From: Epiperipatus broadwayi
Taxonomy: Eukaryota; Onychophora; Udeonychophora; Euonychophora; Peripatidae
DNA: 64,000 nucleotides
Direction: 5' to 3'
NCBI GenBank assembly: GCA_028023455.1
Contig: JAQFVV010006245.1
Location: forward strand, 5,701,276-5,765,275
Shown piece after piece: positions 46,665-63,200 of the stretch. The notes beneath the pieces are model-generated. The model saw only the letters and a program-made list of their open reading frames with translations, made no database searches and was not told the origin of the DNA. The position numbers and the translations under genes were made by a program. Every line of letters starts with the position of its first letter. The first letter of the stretch is position 1.

Positions 46665-49015
46665 ATATCATCATCATCATCCACCATTATCAATTCACTG
46701 CAGGATGAAGGTCTCTCCAAGCTCAATCGATCTTTTCTGATCTTTACCTTCTCTTCTCCACATCACCCCTGCACACTTTCTTATTTCATCCAACTATCTC
46801 ACATGTGATCTCTTTCTGGGTCTTTTATAATCTCTTGAAATCCAGTTTAAAATTACAATTATCCATCTATTATCATTTCTTCTAGCAATATGTCCAGCCC
46901 AACTCCACTTCAGTCTTGTTTGTTCTCTTACACATATATTGCATTCAATCTCTTCTTGTTACTCCCAACATTCATCTATCCATACTTCTTTGAGTGATAT
47001 GAAGTCTCTACATTGCTCTTCTATTAAGTGTCCAAGTCTCATATCCATAAGTAATAACTGGAAAAACACATTTATTAAAAAACTACCTTTTTAAACACAT
47101 AGACATATTTCCTTTTAGCATTAAGTTATTTCTACCAAAAGCACTTCAACCAAGTTTAATTCTATAATTAATTTTTATTTCTACCAACAGCACTCCGACC
47201 AAGTTTAATTCTATGATTAATTTCATCCATTATATTTTCATCTGTATTAATAATCTGACCAACGTATTGGTAGCTGTTAACTTCTTCTAATTCATCATAA
47301 TCAATCTTTATTTTTATATTTTGAGAAAATCCATTAAGCATTGCTCTTAGTCTTTTTAACATTTATCTTTAGTCCTACTTTCATCTGATAACTCTTGCAA
47401 CATTTCCTGCAGCTCTAAAACATTATTTGCAAAAACAACTACATCATCTGCAAAATTTAAATAATCTCAATTTATTTTCACTCCTTTAGCTTCCCATTTT
47501 AATCCACAAAATACTTCTTGCACTGCTGTAAAGAGTTTTGGAGATATGAAGTCTCTCTGTTTTACACCCTTCTCAATGTTGACTTTCCTTGTATCATTAG
47601 GTAATCTAATTGTTGCTGTTGCATTTTTGTAAATATTCTTTAAAATATGACAATATCCTGGATCTATATGTTGATGATCCATAATCACTGAAGAAATGTT
47701 TATAGAATCAAATACCTTTTCATAATCTAGAAATCCAAAGCATAATGGCAACTCATATTCATTTGCCCATTCTATAACTTCTCTCAATACCTTGATATGA
47801 TTTACGCACTAAAACCACTTTTAAATCCAGCTTGTTCTCTTGGTTAGTGGAAATCCAATGTTCTCCATAGATGAGTTGTAGTTATCTTGATAAAAATTTT
47901 CTATAAAACTGATAAAAGACTGATAGGTCTATAATTTCTAATATCTTCTTTATCACCTTTTCAAAATATTAATATTAATACTGCATTCTTCCAATCATCT
48001 GGCACATCTTTATCATTTAGATATTTGATATATAACTTTTTTAAAATTATATTTCTTTACCAGCTTCTTTTAATATATCAATTATAATTCCATCATTATC
48101 TGGAGTTTTTCCTTTCTTCATAAATTTAATTGCATGTCTCATTTCTTCATTTAAAATTCTGGGCAATTCGAAAGGTATAATAGATATGAGGTACTTGTTC
48201 TTTATTACTATATAATTCTTGATAGAAGTCTTCTACCCATTTCATGATGGCATCTCTCTTTTTAGTAATAATTCCATCTTTTTTTCTTATTGCAGATATA
48301 AATTTCCTACCAATACCAAAATGTTGTTTTACATTCTTGAGACCTTATTCTCTTCTACAGCTTTCTTTGCTAGTTACTTTCTTATATCATTTTTAACTCT
48401 TTTCCACACCATTTTACAAAATTCGAGATATTCAATTCTTTTTAATGCATCATTTTGTATATCTTCATATTCCTTCTTTTCTTCATAAATTCTCTAATCT
48501 CAGTAGAAATTTCATTGGTCATTTGCTGCTTTTTTCTACCATCTATCTTTGTTGCAGTTTTTAAAAGTGTATCAGTTATTATCTTATTAATTTCATTCAG
48601 ATCTGAATCATGTTCAAAATCTATTAATACTTGAAACCGATTTGTGGGCTCTAGTTTAAATTCATTAGAATGTTTCTGAAGATTAGGAATATCAACTCTA
48701 AATATTATTTTTCTTAATAATTTTTGTTTCTCTAGTTTTGCATTAACATATATATTAGATCTTACTGAACAATGATCACTTCCTGTGTTAAATTTATTAA
48801 GAACATTACAATCTTGAAATATGTATTTTCTGTTAGTCAAAATATAATCCAATTCTGCTATATCTTCATTTGGATGCTTGCATGTCCATTTCCTTTTAAC
48901 ATTTTTCTCAAAAAAAAAAATGAAAAAAAGAATTCATAATATAAAGTTTTTCTTTTTCTGCAAACTCCATAAGTCTATGTCCTCTCTCATTTCTACTACC
49001 ATAACCAAAATTACT
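46665..49015 (-). mobile_element. 5'-truncated RTE-clade non-LTR retrotransposon, broken
   Basis: Minus strand, read 5' to 3'. The C-terminal part of the apurinic endonuclease comes first (frame 48852-48442, LDYILTNRKYIF then NKFNTGSDHCSVRS, plus ERGHRLMEFAEKEKLYIMN just upstream). Next is the reverse transcriptase (frame 47787-47467) with motif A FLDYEKVFDS and motif B GVKQRDFISPKLF, followed in another frame by the catalytic FADDVVVFA near 47448. The RTE-type thumb follows (DELEEVNSYQYVGQIINTDE, 47300-47230), then the C-terminal KWSWAGHIARRNDNRW near 46900. It ends near 46665 with GATGATGATGAT, the microsatellite tail usual for RTE. Motif B has Arg-Asp in place of the usual Gly-Asp. Stops and frameshifts make it inactive. 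The N-terminal endonuclease part is missing. It sits inside copy 2 of the decayed element, so it is younger than that copy. Confidence 0.88.
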
Positions 49016-50105
49016 TGTGTATATATATATGAAGTGAAACATAACTCATCCAATAAATTACTTTCACTTTAAGTTTATTATATTTCACAGATAAAATATA
49101 GTATACTCTTGCATAACATTGAATTTATTTTAATCTTTGGAAATTTAATACCTTTTAATATTAGAAAAAGAAATAACAGTCTTTTTATATTTGAATATTT
49201 TACCATTTATCATCTTTAACATTCTCCGTCTTAGGTTTTAGATGTATCTTCTCCATAATTATCTTGGTCCTATCATATATATTTTTTCAGAAATGTATCT
49301 TTTTTCTCTTTATATCTTAGACAAGTATATTCTTTTTATATTAGTGTAGTATGTATCAAATATATGTAAGATTTTGGCAATTTAGTTGCATATTCCAGTC
49401 TTTTTTTTTTGGCAGATTATAAGAATTGGTACTATAATTTTTCATAGGCTTTATTTAATGGAATTGACAGTAAGCTTAGGGTTTTCAACTCACATGCTAC
49501 TTGCTTTTGCTTAGCCTCTCATGTTGAAAGGTTTCTTAATATAAAAAACATGTTTATAGCTTCTCTTATAAGCTTGTACCACATATTTTGTGATTTAAAT
49601 TCCATTAATCCTCACTGGAATGAAATTGACTGTTGAAGCCTTTGTTTTTCTGTCTGCCCCATATTTTATCATATATATCATATGTAGATTATCTTCTTTG
49701 TTATCTACAGCATCTACCATAGTAGCAAGTAACCTCAGACCCCAGTGAAAAATATTCTTTTAGTATTCTTTATCTAAAGAAAGAAGTAGTGGTTTGCTTT
49801 CTTTTGTTTATATATTACAAAAAGAAAATCCTTTGCCAACATTTCTATTGTATTCATATTTAAAAAAGTGTAGTTAATTCATAATTCTTTTTCCTTTATT
49901 CAAAATTACCATACTCTTGTCTATCAAAATCAATAAGATTTTATTTCAACATGATTTGGAACTAGTTACCCTAAAAAAATATCAAAATACCATTTTATTT
50001 ATTAACTGCATATTTTCTCCATCTCTATCATATATAGGTAAGCGTAAGTACACACATACATTTTTTGTGGAATTCTTATGCACCATTTATACTGCTGTTA
50101 CTAGA

Positions 50106-51647
50106 GTTATAATATATATATATATAATAACTACATCTTAAAAGATAGAAATAAATTATTAAGAAGTTTAAAAGTCTTAAAAATGTAGAAAAAATATATA
50201 TTAATATTATAAACAGCATCTGAGACTTTAATATGGTATTTCTAATAATAATTACTACAATATTTTTCTTCTTAATGTTATGATTATATGTAATTCCATA
50301 TACCATCAAATGTAATATTCCTACAACTTCTATTACTATACTATGTATATATATATATATATATACATACTTTATGTAGTATATATATATATATATATAC
50401 AACTTTATGTAGCATTTGTTCAATAAAATCATTTGAAACATAAAAATATAAAACAGTTTATGCAAAAGAAATCAATTAAAAATAAGATTAAGATAAAATA
50501 CTAATATTTGTCAATTTATTAAAAATGTATAAGGATATGTAGTTATTGGAATCATTGAAAAATTATATTGTTTTAAAATCCAAAATATAAGATATTGTTA
50601 TATAATGTTATATACATAAGTATGTTTGTATAGATACGCATTAATTATATGATTATATATATACTGTATTTGAATATTGTAACTCTGATAATGTCTGCTG
50701 GACAGTTGAAACTAAGCAAGGAGAAATAAATATTCTTTCCCATAACAAATTAATTATTTTTCCGATATATTGTTATTATTTATTGTACTTTTTTTTAATA
50801 TATATTATAATTTTTATTACTATTTTTACATTAATGTATTAATTACATATATACATGCGCACAATATATTTAGTATTCCATGCATGGATATTTAAATTCA
50901 TAATTTCATATATTACTATCTGATATTAATAAATGCATTACAAATAAATAAAAAGCGCTATTACCATGCAGTGGATTGATAATGGTTAAAAATAATAATG
51001 AAATGATGAAGTGAATTATAAGAAATATATTAATTCGTCATTAGAAAAACTGATATTATTGACAAATATTATAGCATTTTTTTTTATAAAGAGAAAATTT
51101 ATTAATCCACTTATTTTCACATTTGTGGCCTATAAAATATGAAAACGTAATTAACAATTTTTAAATATTAAAAGTAGTGAAACAGAAAATAACTTCAAAA
51201 TTAAAATGATTCAGTAATATTAAACAACAAAAACTAAAAGTAATACAAACAAAAAAAAAATGCGAAAAAATATATATGCTTGTGGACTCACATACTTAGA
51301 TTCAGAAATTTAAAAAAAAGTGAGAATTTAGTAAGCACTATTATTCTTATCTAGATTTTAATTAATTCTAGCTTTCAATTGCAACTGAAATATTTTCTTA
51401 ATGTTGCAACAATTTCAACTAAACCTCTGTCCCTACCTCCCCGATTAACCAAGAATTTAAATTTTAGAAATTAAATTACATGTTGAAATATAAAATAACC
51501 TTAAAAATATCTTGTCTTTTAGAAATTGTAAAAAATGTAGCAAAGTGTTGAATGAACTTGGGGGAGGCAAAAAAGAAAATGAAAACATTTGTTAATATAA
51601 ACTTGTAGATGCAGTCAGATGCAAAAATGAAGAAGTGATTGCTTGTT
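50106..51647. other. AT-rich non-coding stretch
   Basis: (TA)n tracts at about 50350 and 50380, otherwise nothing recognised. The 129-codon minus frame (50076-50465) is Ile/Tyr-rich and comes from TA repeats. Confidence 0.6.
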
Positions 51648-51737
51648 TTTTTTTCATGTGTCAAAGTATCGGCCGGGAAGCGAACCCGAGACAACTGCTT
51701 GTAAGGCAGCTGTGCTAACCACTCGGCCATCAACGAT
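51648..51737 (-). repeat. Short tRNA-derived SINE, copy 2
   Basis: Read on the minus strand. It has an A-box-like TGGCCGAGTGGTTAGCACAG, an anticodon arm CTGC-CTTACAA-GCAG with TAC in the anticodon position, and a T-arm TCGGG-TTCGCTT-CCCGG that pairs fully. ATACTTTGACACATG and A9 follow. The acceptor stem does not form (only about three or four of seven pairs), and an A-tail replaces a terminator. It is thus a SINE related to the copy at 2492-2580, not a tRNA gene. This copy is better preserved. Confidence 0.75.
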
Positions 51738-54048
51738 TGATTCTTTTTATTGAATATTTATACAAAAAAGCTTACAAAATAAAGGGGGGGGGGATCAGAT
51801 AAGTTTAAAAAATACTTTCAGTAAATGACCTTTTTCCTCTTCTCTCCATATTCAGTTTAACAAATACAGACATTTCTACATTATTCAAAATACTTCATTA
51901 TTTTTGGCTGCAGAGCTTTAGTTTGTCCACAGGTATTGCCCTTGAAATGTTGAATTATTTGGAGCTTATTCACATATGTCAGGTACTGTCATACATGATA
52001 ATTATGACATCCAATTAATTATCAAATTTTGAAAAATCCAAAATCTGTCTTAGGAGCAACAAAATAGCTTGTGCTGCCTAGTCAATGACTTCATCTTGCC
52101 AAAACTGCATCTGAAGTGAGTCCACCATTTCAAATCTGCCAAAAACTTTTAGCAATGGTTTGAGATAGCTTTGAATTCTTGTTATCTCAAACCTGCACTT
52201 TTGCTTGTTCAAGTTGAAGTGAGTTTCATCATTGATACTGAGATTATTAAAAACACTTTCTTTTTTTGCTAATCTTTGAAAATAACTACAGACAATAGCT
52301 GTAGATAATGATATAACAGTTTAAATCTTGTTAAAACTTCAAAATTTGTTTACTTAAAGATGTGGTGGTCAGCAGCAACCTAAAGTGGTAAGAACATTTT
52401 TGTTTGAAGTTATTGATTCTATTTAAAAACTCAAAACTGTTATTCTTATAAATTAAATATAATTTTATAATTTATAGAGAAACATTTACAAAACTTTTTG
52501 CTGAAAATGTTCAGTAACATGAAGAATAAGTCTGATAGATTTGTAATTTCTAATATTTCATTTTTCATCTCTCTTAAATATCAATTGATCATTACTGCAT
52601 TATCTAATCATCTGGTATACCTTTATCTCTTAGACTTTTGGTATACAATGTAATGGAAAGGAGATAATGAGAAAAAAAGATGTTAATATATATGTGCGTG
52701 TGTGTAAATATGCTACATATGTCAAAGGTAATTATTTAATTAGACGTTTTCTTTATAAATAAATCGCTGTTAACTCTTTTACTAATAACGGTTACAATTT
52801 TTAGATAATCCAACTCTGAAATTTTTTTTCTCTCGACTTAAATAGAGTACAATTTATTTACTATGGGCCTACTTCCTACATTACAAACCATTCTTACACT
52901 TTGTCTTTGAACCTTTTAAAAAATTGCTTCCAGTTGCTAGATGACAATATAACGCACATACTTAGAATAATAATCACACATATACAAATATTTTTAACTA
53001 ATTAACTGAGTTAAAGAAGCACATACCCAAAAAAAGAAATTAGGAGACCAGGTTTTCTGATTATGCAAGCTTACTATAAATAATACTAGAGAGCTACTCT
53101 TTTTTTATTATATATTACATAAGTAAAAAAATCAAGTGATTAGTAATTTTTTAATATAATGTAGATAAAGGAAAGTACAAATTAAAAATTAGCATTGCAA
53201 CTGAAATTGTGCCATTTATTATTAGTAATCTGATCCACTAAACAATATGCCATATAAGATATTATGATTTTGTTTGGCAATGCCAGTTTTTAATAAGTAC
53301 TTTTCTTGGTACTATCCTAGATGAAGTTTATTTAAAAATATAGAGTTAAATCTCATTAAAATTATTAATATTTCTATTTATAAGTCTGAAAAGTTTTTAT
53401 TATCCTTAATACTTTATAAGAGAGTTTGTTTATTTGTAAAAATATTCAGAAAGTTATAATATTTCCAGACTTCACACATATAAAGTAATAATACCTTATC
53501 TATTTCATAATATAAACTAAGGCATTTATTAAAAAGAGTTCCATTTTTAATTTAAAAGTGAATCAGATAATACTATTCCAATAGAAAGTGTAATTTTAGT
53601 TTACAATGCCAGTTTTAATTAGAATTGTGTATGGTTATATCTAAAAATTATCCAGTGAAATCCCATTAAAATTATTTAGATTTACAAAAATATTCTAATT
53701 TATTTTTATGGGAAAGTCTTGTTTATTTGCGAAAATATGGTACAACAGGTGTATTGGTCATCAAATAATTAGTAATTATTGTCATAAAACATATAACAAA
53801 ATGTGTGGATTTTAAAAGTGGCCTTCAATACTTTAATGCCACCTAAATAATACTAAAAAGAATTATGTAGATGTCCATGTACATATATCACAAATATTGT
53901 TATATCCAATATCTAATTAGAGATATCAAGGATTATAGTGACTACCTGTGAACAAGAACAAAGGTATACATAAAATTTAATCCAGTATTTGAATAGATTT
54001 AGTATAATAATTTAAAATAATGATTCAACATTTGATAATTAATTAGAG
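51738..54048. other. AT-rich stretch with a weak coding remnant
   Basis: A G10 run lies at about 51783. On the minus strand at about 52250-52090 a stop-free run includes DETHFNLNKQKCRFEITR and RFEMVDSLQMQFWQDE. It may be a transposase relic, but I cannot assign it. Nothing else is recognised. Confidence 0.4.
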
Positions 54049-55559
<1,511 letters not shown>

Positions 55560-56253
55560 AGAACAAAAATTAAAGAAAGCATGGTCCAGATCAGGAGTCC
55601 CCAACCTTTTTGCACTTAAGAGCACATTCCATAATACCGGCCAGATGGCGGACACCATTTATTTTTTAACTGAACATAATTGCTGAGATATTCTTGACTT
55701 CATTTACGGAGAAGCCACAGTTCATCACATCACATCACATGTAAATTTATAGTTGGCTATTGTTAATAATATACATAATGTACAAAAAAAAATATTTATT
55801 TCAAAAATTAAATTTTAACATATAATTGACGTTTATATTTTTACGCTGTAAAAGTATAGTATGCCCTACAATTTGATTACAATATAATACAATAATTCAT
55901 AAAAAAAATTCAAAAATTAAATTTATTTGTATCAGATAAATAATTTTTTATCGTGTTCGGATAGCAGCGGGCACACATAAAATGGTCTGCGGGTGCCATG
56001 GTGCCCATGGGCATAGGGTTGGGGACCCCTGGTCCAGATTATGCTCCTATTGGACAATAATGTGATTAATTAACATTGCTAAAGTGGATAGAATCATGTA
56101 AAAATTACCCATATAGATATGTACTTTTAAAAAAATGAATATTGTAGCATTTGAAATTGAGCTGACAATAATAAGATTCAACATGTATCTTGTTATGGCA
56201 TTGTAATACTATGTAACTAAAAGGATCAATAAAGTTTACTATTGTTGAAACTT
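55560..56253 (+). mobile_element. 3' UTR of the LINE, interrupted by a hAT MITE
   Basis: Continues from the stop codon to CAATAAAGTTTACTATTGTTG, just before the terminal (AAT)n. The near-identical CAATAAAGTTT ending occurs at the 20-kb copy. The insertion at 55592-56031 splits it. The AATAAA may serve as poly(A) signal. Confidence 0.8.
55592..56031. mobile_element. hAT-type MITE, 440 bp, with perfect 8-bp target duplication
   Basis: Terminal inverted repeats are CAGGAGTCCCCAACC at the left and GGTTGGGGACCCCTG at the right, a common hAT end. GTCCAGAT occurs immediately on both sides (55584-55591 and 56032-56039), the 8-bp duplication expected for hAT. The interior has no coding frame. It includes GGAGAAGCCACAGTTCATC followed by CATCACATCACAT (about 55708-55740), a motif otherwise found at the 3' tail of the LINE fragment at 15.9 kb. 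Confidence 0.93.
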
Positions 56254-58719
<2,466 letters not shown>

Positions 58720-59400
58720 TAGCAATGAGAACATATAATACTTATAAAGTTTTATAAAGAAGGAACAAACCCCCCGTCATGTGCTTTTATAAATTTACAT
58801 GCAATCACCATAGAGCATCAGTTTGAAAAGCACAAGTGTATGCTTATGCTTAGAGCTTACTTATATATAAATCAACTTTTCTCACCATGCTGAAATCAGG
58901 ACTTCAATCTACTGTGTGCCTGAGTTATAAATTATTAATTGAACTGTAAAAACCTATTTGTTTGTAGCAGGAGAGAAATAGAATGATTAGAGATTTGTTC
59001 CTTTTTTACAATATTACAAATGCAGTCTGCATTATATAAATAATAAAGTATTTATTACAGAAAATTCAAAATTTACTATGTATTTCTAATTGCAGGTGGC
59101 TAAAAACAAGATTCTATCTCTTTCCTGTGATAGAATAAATACTTTTGTATAATTAAATTAATAATTTATAACTCAGACAACAATAGATTGAAACCCTGAT
59201 TTTGGCTGGTAAGCAAAAGTTGAATTATATATAGATTAGTTCTTAGCATAAGCATATATTTATGTTTTTCAAATCAATGCTTACAGTGAGAGCATGTAAA
59301 TTAGTAAATGCATATGACCAGAGAGTTGTTCCTTCTTTATAATATTACACACACAGTCTTCACTATATAAATAATAGAATACTTATGAAGTAATAATTTT
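58720..59400. repeat. Imperfect inverted repeat with arms of about 230 bp
   Basis: 58720-58945 is the reverse complement of 59155-59400. Examples are AATTTATAACTCAG on the right arm against CTGAGTTATAAATT on the left, and CTTAGCATAAGCATA against TATGCTTATGCTTAG. Part of the arm end (TTTGTTCCTT...TACAATATTACAAATGCAGT) is also present a third time at 58990-59060. Divergence is high, so the structure is old. No coding capacity. Confidence 0.65.
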
Positions 59401-60128
59401 CAAATGTGCATATTATAAAAATTCATTACAAATCAGACTTTCTATAATTATTTTAAGAAACTTGTAAATAATGTTCTCTTATATCAATTTATATATTTAA
59501 AGTCATCTGATGTTGTGTTATTATATGATCCTAGTCAATGAATTTATTTATTTACTTAGCATATGGATTTTTTAAACAGCTTAACTATGACCAAAATATA
59601 AAAGAACTTTAAAAATTCCAACTAGGAGATAGATTCATGAGTTGCTTTATTAAGACCTTCAATCCTGCCATTGTTAACATAGATTTGATAGGCAGTACTT
59701 ATGTAGATCACATCTACATTGGTAAATATTTCTTAAGTTCCATTTATGAAGATGAGTGTAATAACCATGAATTTTTCAGAATTTGTTGGTGAGTCTCCAG
59801 TACTGTCTATGAAAATCAAATTCAAATTGCTTTACTATTGAATCTAGAAAGGCTATAGTTAATATAAAACTGAAACCTTGATTCAAAATTTTATACCCTA
59901 AAAAGTGAAGAAATCTTAAACATTTAGGCTTGATGATTACTAGGTGATAATAAAGTTTAGTGGATTTTTAATTAATGATTTATCAACTAATGATTGGATG
60001 GTTAAAAAAAATTATTATATTTGTCTTTTTGAAAAAAAATATTAACCTTGTTTGTAACCTGAACAAAATTAAAATTGATCTTGTATTAAAACTTTAGTTC
60101 AAGGCATGACAGGTGAATATGCTAGCTT
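59401..60128. other. AT-rich stretch
   Basis: No feature recognised. Confidence 0.5.
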
Positions 60129-60192
60129 ATACACTGTGAGTCTCACAATATATATATATATATATATATGTGAGACTCACAGTGTATAATTT

Positions 60193-60226
<34 letters not shown>

Positions 60227-60231
60227 AAATT
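60129..60231. repeat. Two adjoining hairpins with TA-repeat centres
   Basis: ATACACTGTGAGTCTCACA and TGTGAGACTCACAGTGTAT flank a (TA)n core (60129-60187). Directly next to it, ATTTCTTATA and TATAAGAAAT flank a second (TA)n core (60189-60231). Both stems are perfect. Confidence 0.9.
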
Positions 60232-63200
60232 ATGCCAGAAATCCTGACAGTTTAATCATTACATAATATCTTTAGTTAAAAAATTGATAAAACTGCTATA
60301 TGTTTTATCATTAATATTTGATTAAAACAATCATACTTTGAAATTTTGCATTTTCACACACACATATATATAATTTGACCATATATTTAACCCTATGTGT
60401 TAGATATATGTTTTAAAGATTAAAAACATTTTTTGTGTAAGATTATAATAAATAGATTTCTTTATCTATACTACTATAATAAAAATCTTAAATTATATGT
60501 TTCAATAGTATGAGTTAAAGTATTTCAGTTAGTCTATTTAGTTAGCAGTTATTTAAAAAGTTATCTTAGATTGTTTAATATTTATTTGAAAGAATGAAAT
60601 TAATATTTTTGAAACTAAAGAAGAGTTAATCTAGAGCTTAATATGTTTCAAATAGATGTAATAGATAAAGTTAGTTTATGCCGTCTGAAATGGTTAGTTA
60701 ACTTTGTTAAGATTTTTAATAGTTAATTTTTAAAATAAATTGTTTCAAAGTAATAGTTATGATTTATTTAATATCAATTTAAGTGAGGGTATTTAAAACC
60801 AGAATTTAAGAGTAATAAGTATAACTGAATGAGATTAATGTTAATTTAAAATTAGTTTTAAATATTAAAAATGGTTATATTTAATGTGCATATGTGTGTG
60901 GATGTTTAATGCAAGCAGATGAAATATTGAAAGTTGAAAAGATTTATTAAGAGTAAATGTATTTTAAGAATGAGTACATTCAATCAGTTTTTTATTATTA
61001 AAAAAAAAAAGCTTTTAAATAATACAAGGGAAAGAATAAAAAAAAAGTATTTGAATAAAAAAAATGTTTAATCTGAAAATAAATCATTTATTTGTATTAA
61101 ATACATCATTTTTTGTAGTAGTTATACTGTAATTAAACAGTTCATTTTTTATCTAGACACTCAGATAACCTAATTATCTGGATTGATAGAGTTAAGGTCA
61201 AATCAATTATCTAGAAACAGTATGCTAGTAATTTAAATCTAATGAATACTGGGAAAAGATCAGTTAAAAATATCAAAAATGCAGTAGAAAATCTTAAGGT
61301 ACATGGATGTAAATCTTAATCTAAAATTTATTATTATTATTAAAATTTTAATTTCATTTTAGTTTTGAATTAACTGGTTTCAGTCAATTAATTATTTGTT
61401 TTAAAAAAGTTCACTTAAAAAATCCAAATTTTATATTTCATTGTTGTTATGCCTGAATAAGAAAAACTATAAGTTATTTATCGCAGTATTTCTCCTGAAA
61501 GCATATGCCCAACTGATCCATTGAACAATAAGTTTAAAAGGATGCTAAAATTTCTGTTTCAAAAGAAGCCAAATGAAATAGAATCCTTGTAAGGAAAGTA
61601 TGTTGTTTCATTTTAAAATAAATATTAGCTAAATTCTGAACTTTTTGCTATAAGACTATCTTTGGCAAGTTTTAACTAACTTTCAATTAGTTCTTAATAC
61701 TAATGATTGTTACTAAAAATAGTCAATATAGTTATAGATTTATATACATCATTAAAGTAAAAACTTACTTATATTAAGCTAAGGTATAGAATGATAAACT
61801 TTTATAAAAGTATTAAGTCTATAAAAAAAGAAGCAGCAACACTTATTTAGAATTGTTTTATAAAATTTTAGTAAAAGACCAATTTATGGAAAACAACTCT
61901 TTAATTATCATAAGGAAAAGACTATATCCTGATTGTTTCATGCTAAAACAAATAATATAGCTATTCATCTCAAGTTTATGTATTCATTTATTTATTTAAT
62001 TTCTTTTTAAATTGCTAATTGATTCAAACATGAGATTTTGTACTTAGAAATGGAATAAATATAATTTAAATTTGCAATGTTGTGATTAATGTTGCTGAAA
62101 AAGACAACTTATTATAACAATAAAACACTATAAAGAGCAATTTTACAATTAAAATTATCCTTCTGTTCATTACTCTTCTGATTTCCCTTGTCATTAAAAA
62201 TGGGTTTTGAAAGAAACTGTTTGCTATTAGAATTACCTGCTATTAGCTCTCATGACTAAATTTGAAATTGTTAAATTTCATTACCAACATTTTTCAAAAT
62301 TTTTTATTATAGATTTTCATTTTTGTGTCTGCTCTATCTCAATAAAGGACTGTGCATGTTTCCATATAACTTCAAAAAAGAACAGAAAAAAAAACATGAA
62401 CCAAGAAATAATTTCCTTACCAAGAAAAGAAGATTTAATCTCTAATATAAATTAAAAAAAAGGGTATTATATATATATATATTATAATTATGATATAAAT
62501 ATATAAGAATGGTGCTCAAGGAATGGAATTAGTAAGACCATGGTGAAAATGTATTTATGCGAGTTAGTTTTATTGTTCCAGGTTTTCTAAATGATTATTT
62601 AAAATTATATAAATGATTGTATCCAGAGGTATAACAGTCTTTAAAAATATTTCATGTGTGTAAGAATTTTAAATACTTTATAAATATTGCCACCATTATG
62701 CAATAATAATTTTGTCAATATACATATAATCTTAAACCGAGTGAATGAATTACACGCTTTTTGGTATGTGTATGCAAGATGAATAATAATTCATGTTTAT
62801 TATTATTATTAGCTCCATGCCTTTTATTAGTAATATAATTTTTGAGGCAATTTTAAGTGAGTATTATACTATATATATTTAGCTTCTTCCTGAAAGAGAG
62901 TGCAGTTCATTCATTCATCAGTATCACCTGCACATAGTATCAGGTACTCTTTCGTATTTTTACTAGTTCATATTTCCCTTTTCCACTATGTCTAGGATTT
63001 CAATATTAGAGTATATTTCAATATATACCCACAGGCATGTTCAGCTTTGCAATTCATTATTAACTCCATTCTAATTTTTTAATTTAATGTATATTATCAG
63101 TGTCGAGCATAGTTATTTCCTCCCTCCAACATAAATATTGTTAATGTTATAAGTGTCTTATATTGCATAATGTTTGTGATATCAAATTAACATCTATTAA

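Larger units (their letters stand above)
44869..50105 (-). mobile_element. Decayed repeat element, copy 2, split by a nested RTE insertion
   Basis: 44869-46660 and 49018-50105 align in order with 39124-41285. Anchors include AATTTATTTTAATCTTTGGA near 40323 and 49122. They also include AAAATCCTTTGC near 41000 and 49825, and ACTGCATATTTTCT near 41185 and 50005. The 2.35 kb between is the RTE element at 46665-49015. Copy 2 also carries its own palindrome cluster (45516-46300) and a 52-bp tandem duplication (46469-46572), neither of which is in copy 1. It stops at 50105, well short of copy 1's upper end. The same minus-strand coding remnants are visible near 49600-49450. Confidence 0.75.

Noticed and set aside
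50076-50465. 129-codon minus-strand frame rich in Ile and Tyr
   Set aside because: Produced by TA repeats and AT-rich low-complexity sequence.
51655-51730. Functional tRNA gene (anticodon TAC) on the minus strand
   Set aside because: The T-arm and anticodon arm pair, but the acceptor stem does not, and a poly-A tail follows. Classed as a SINE.
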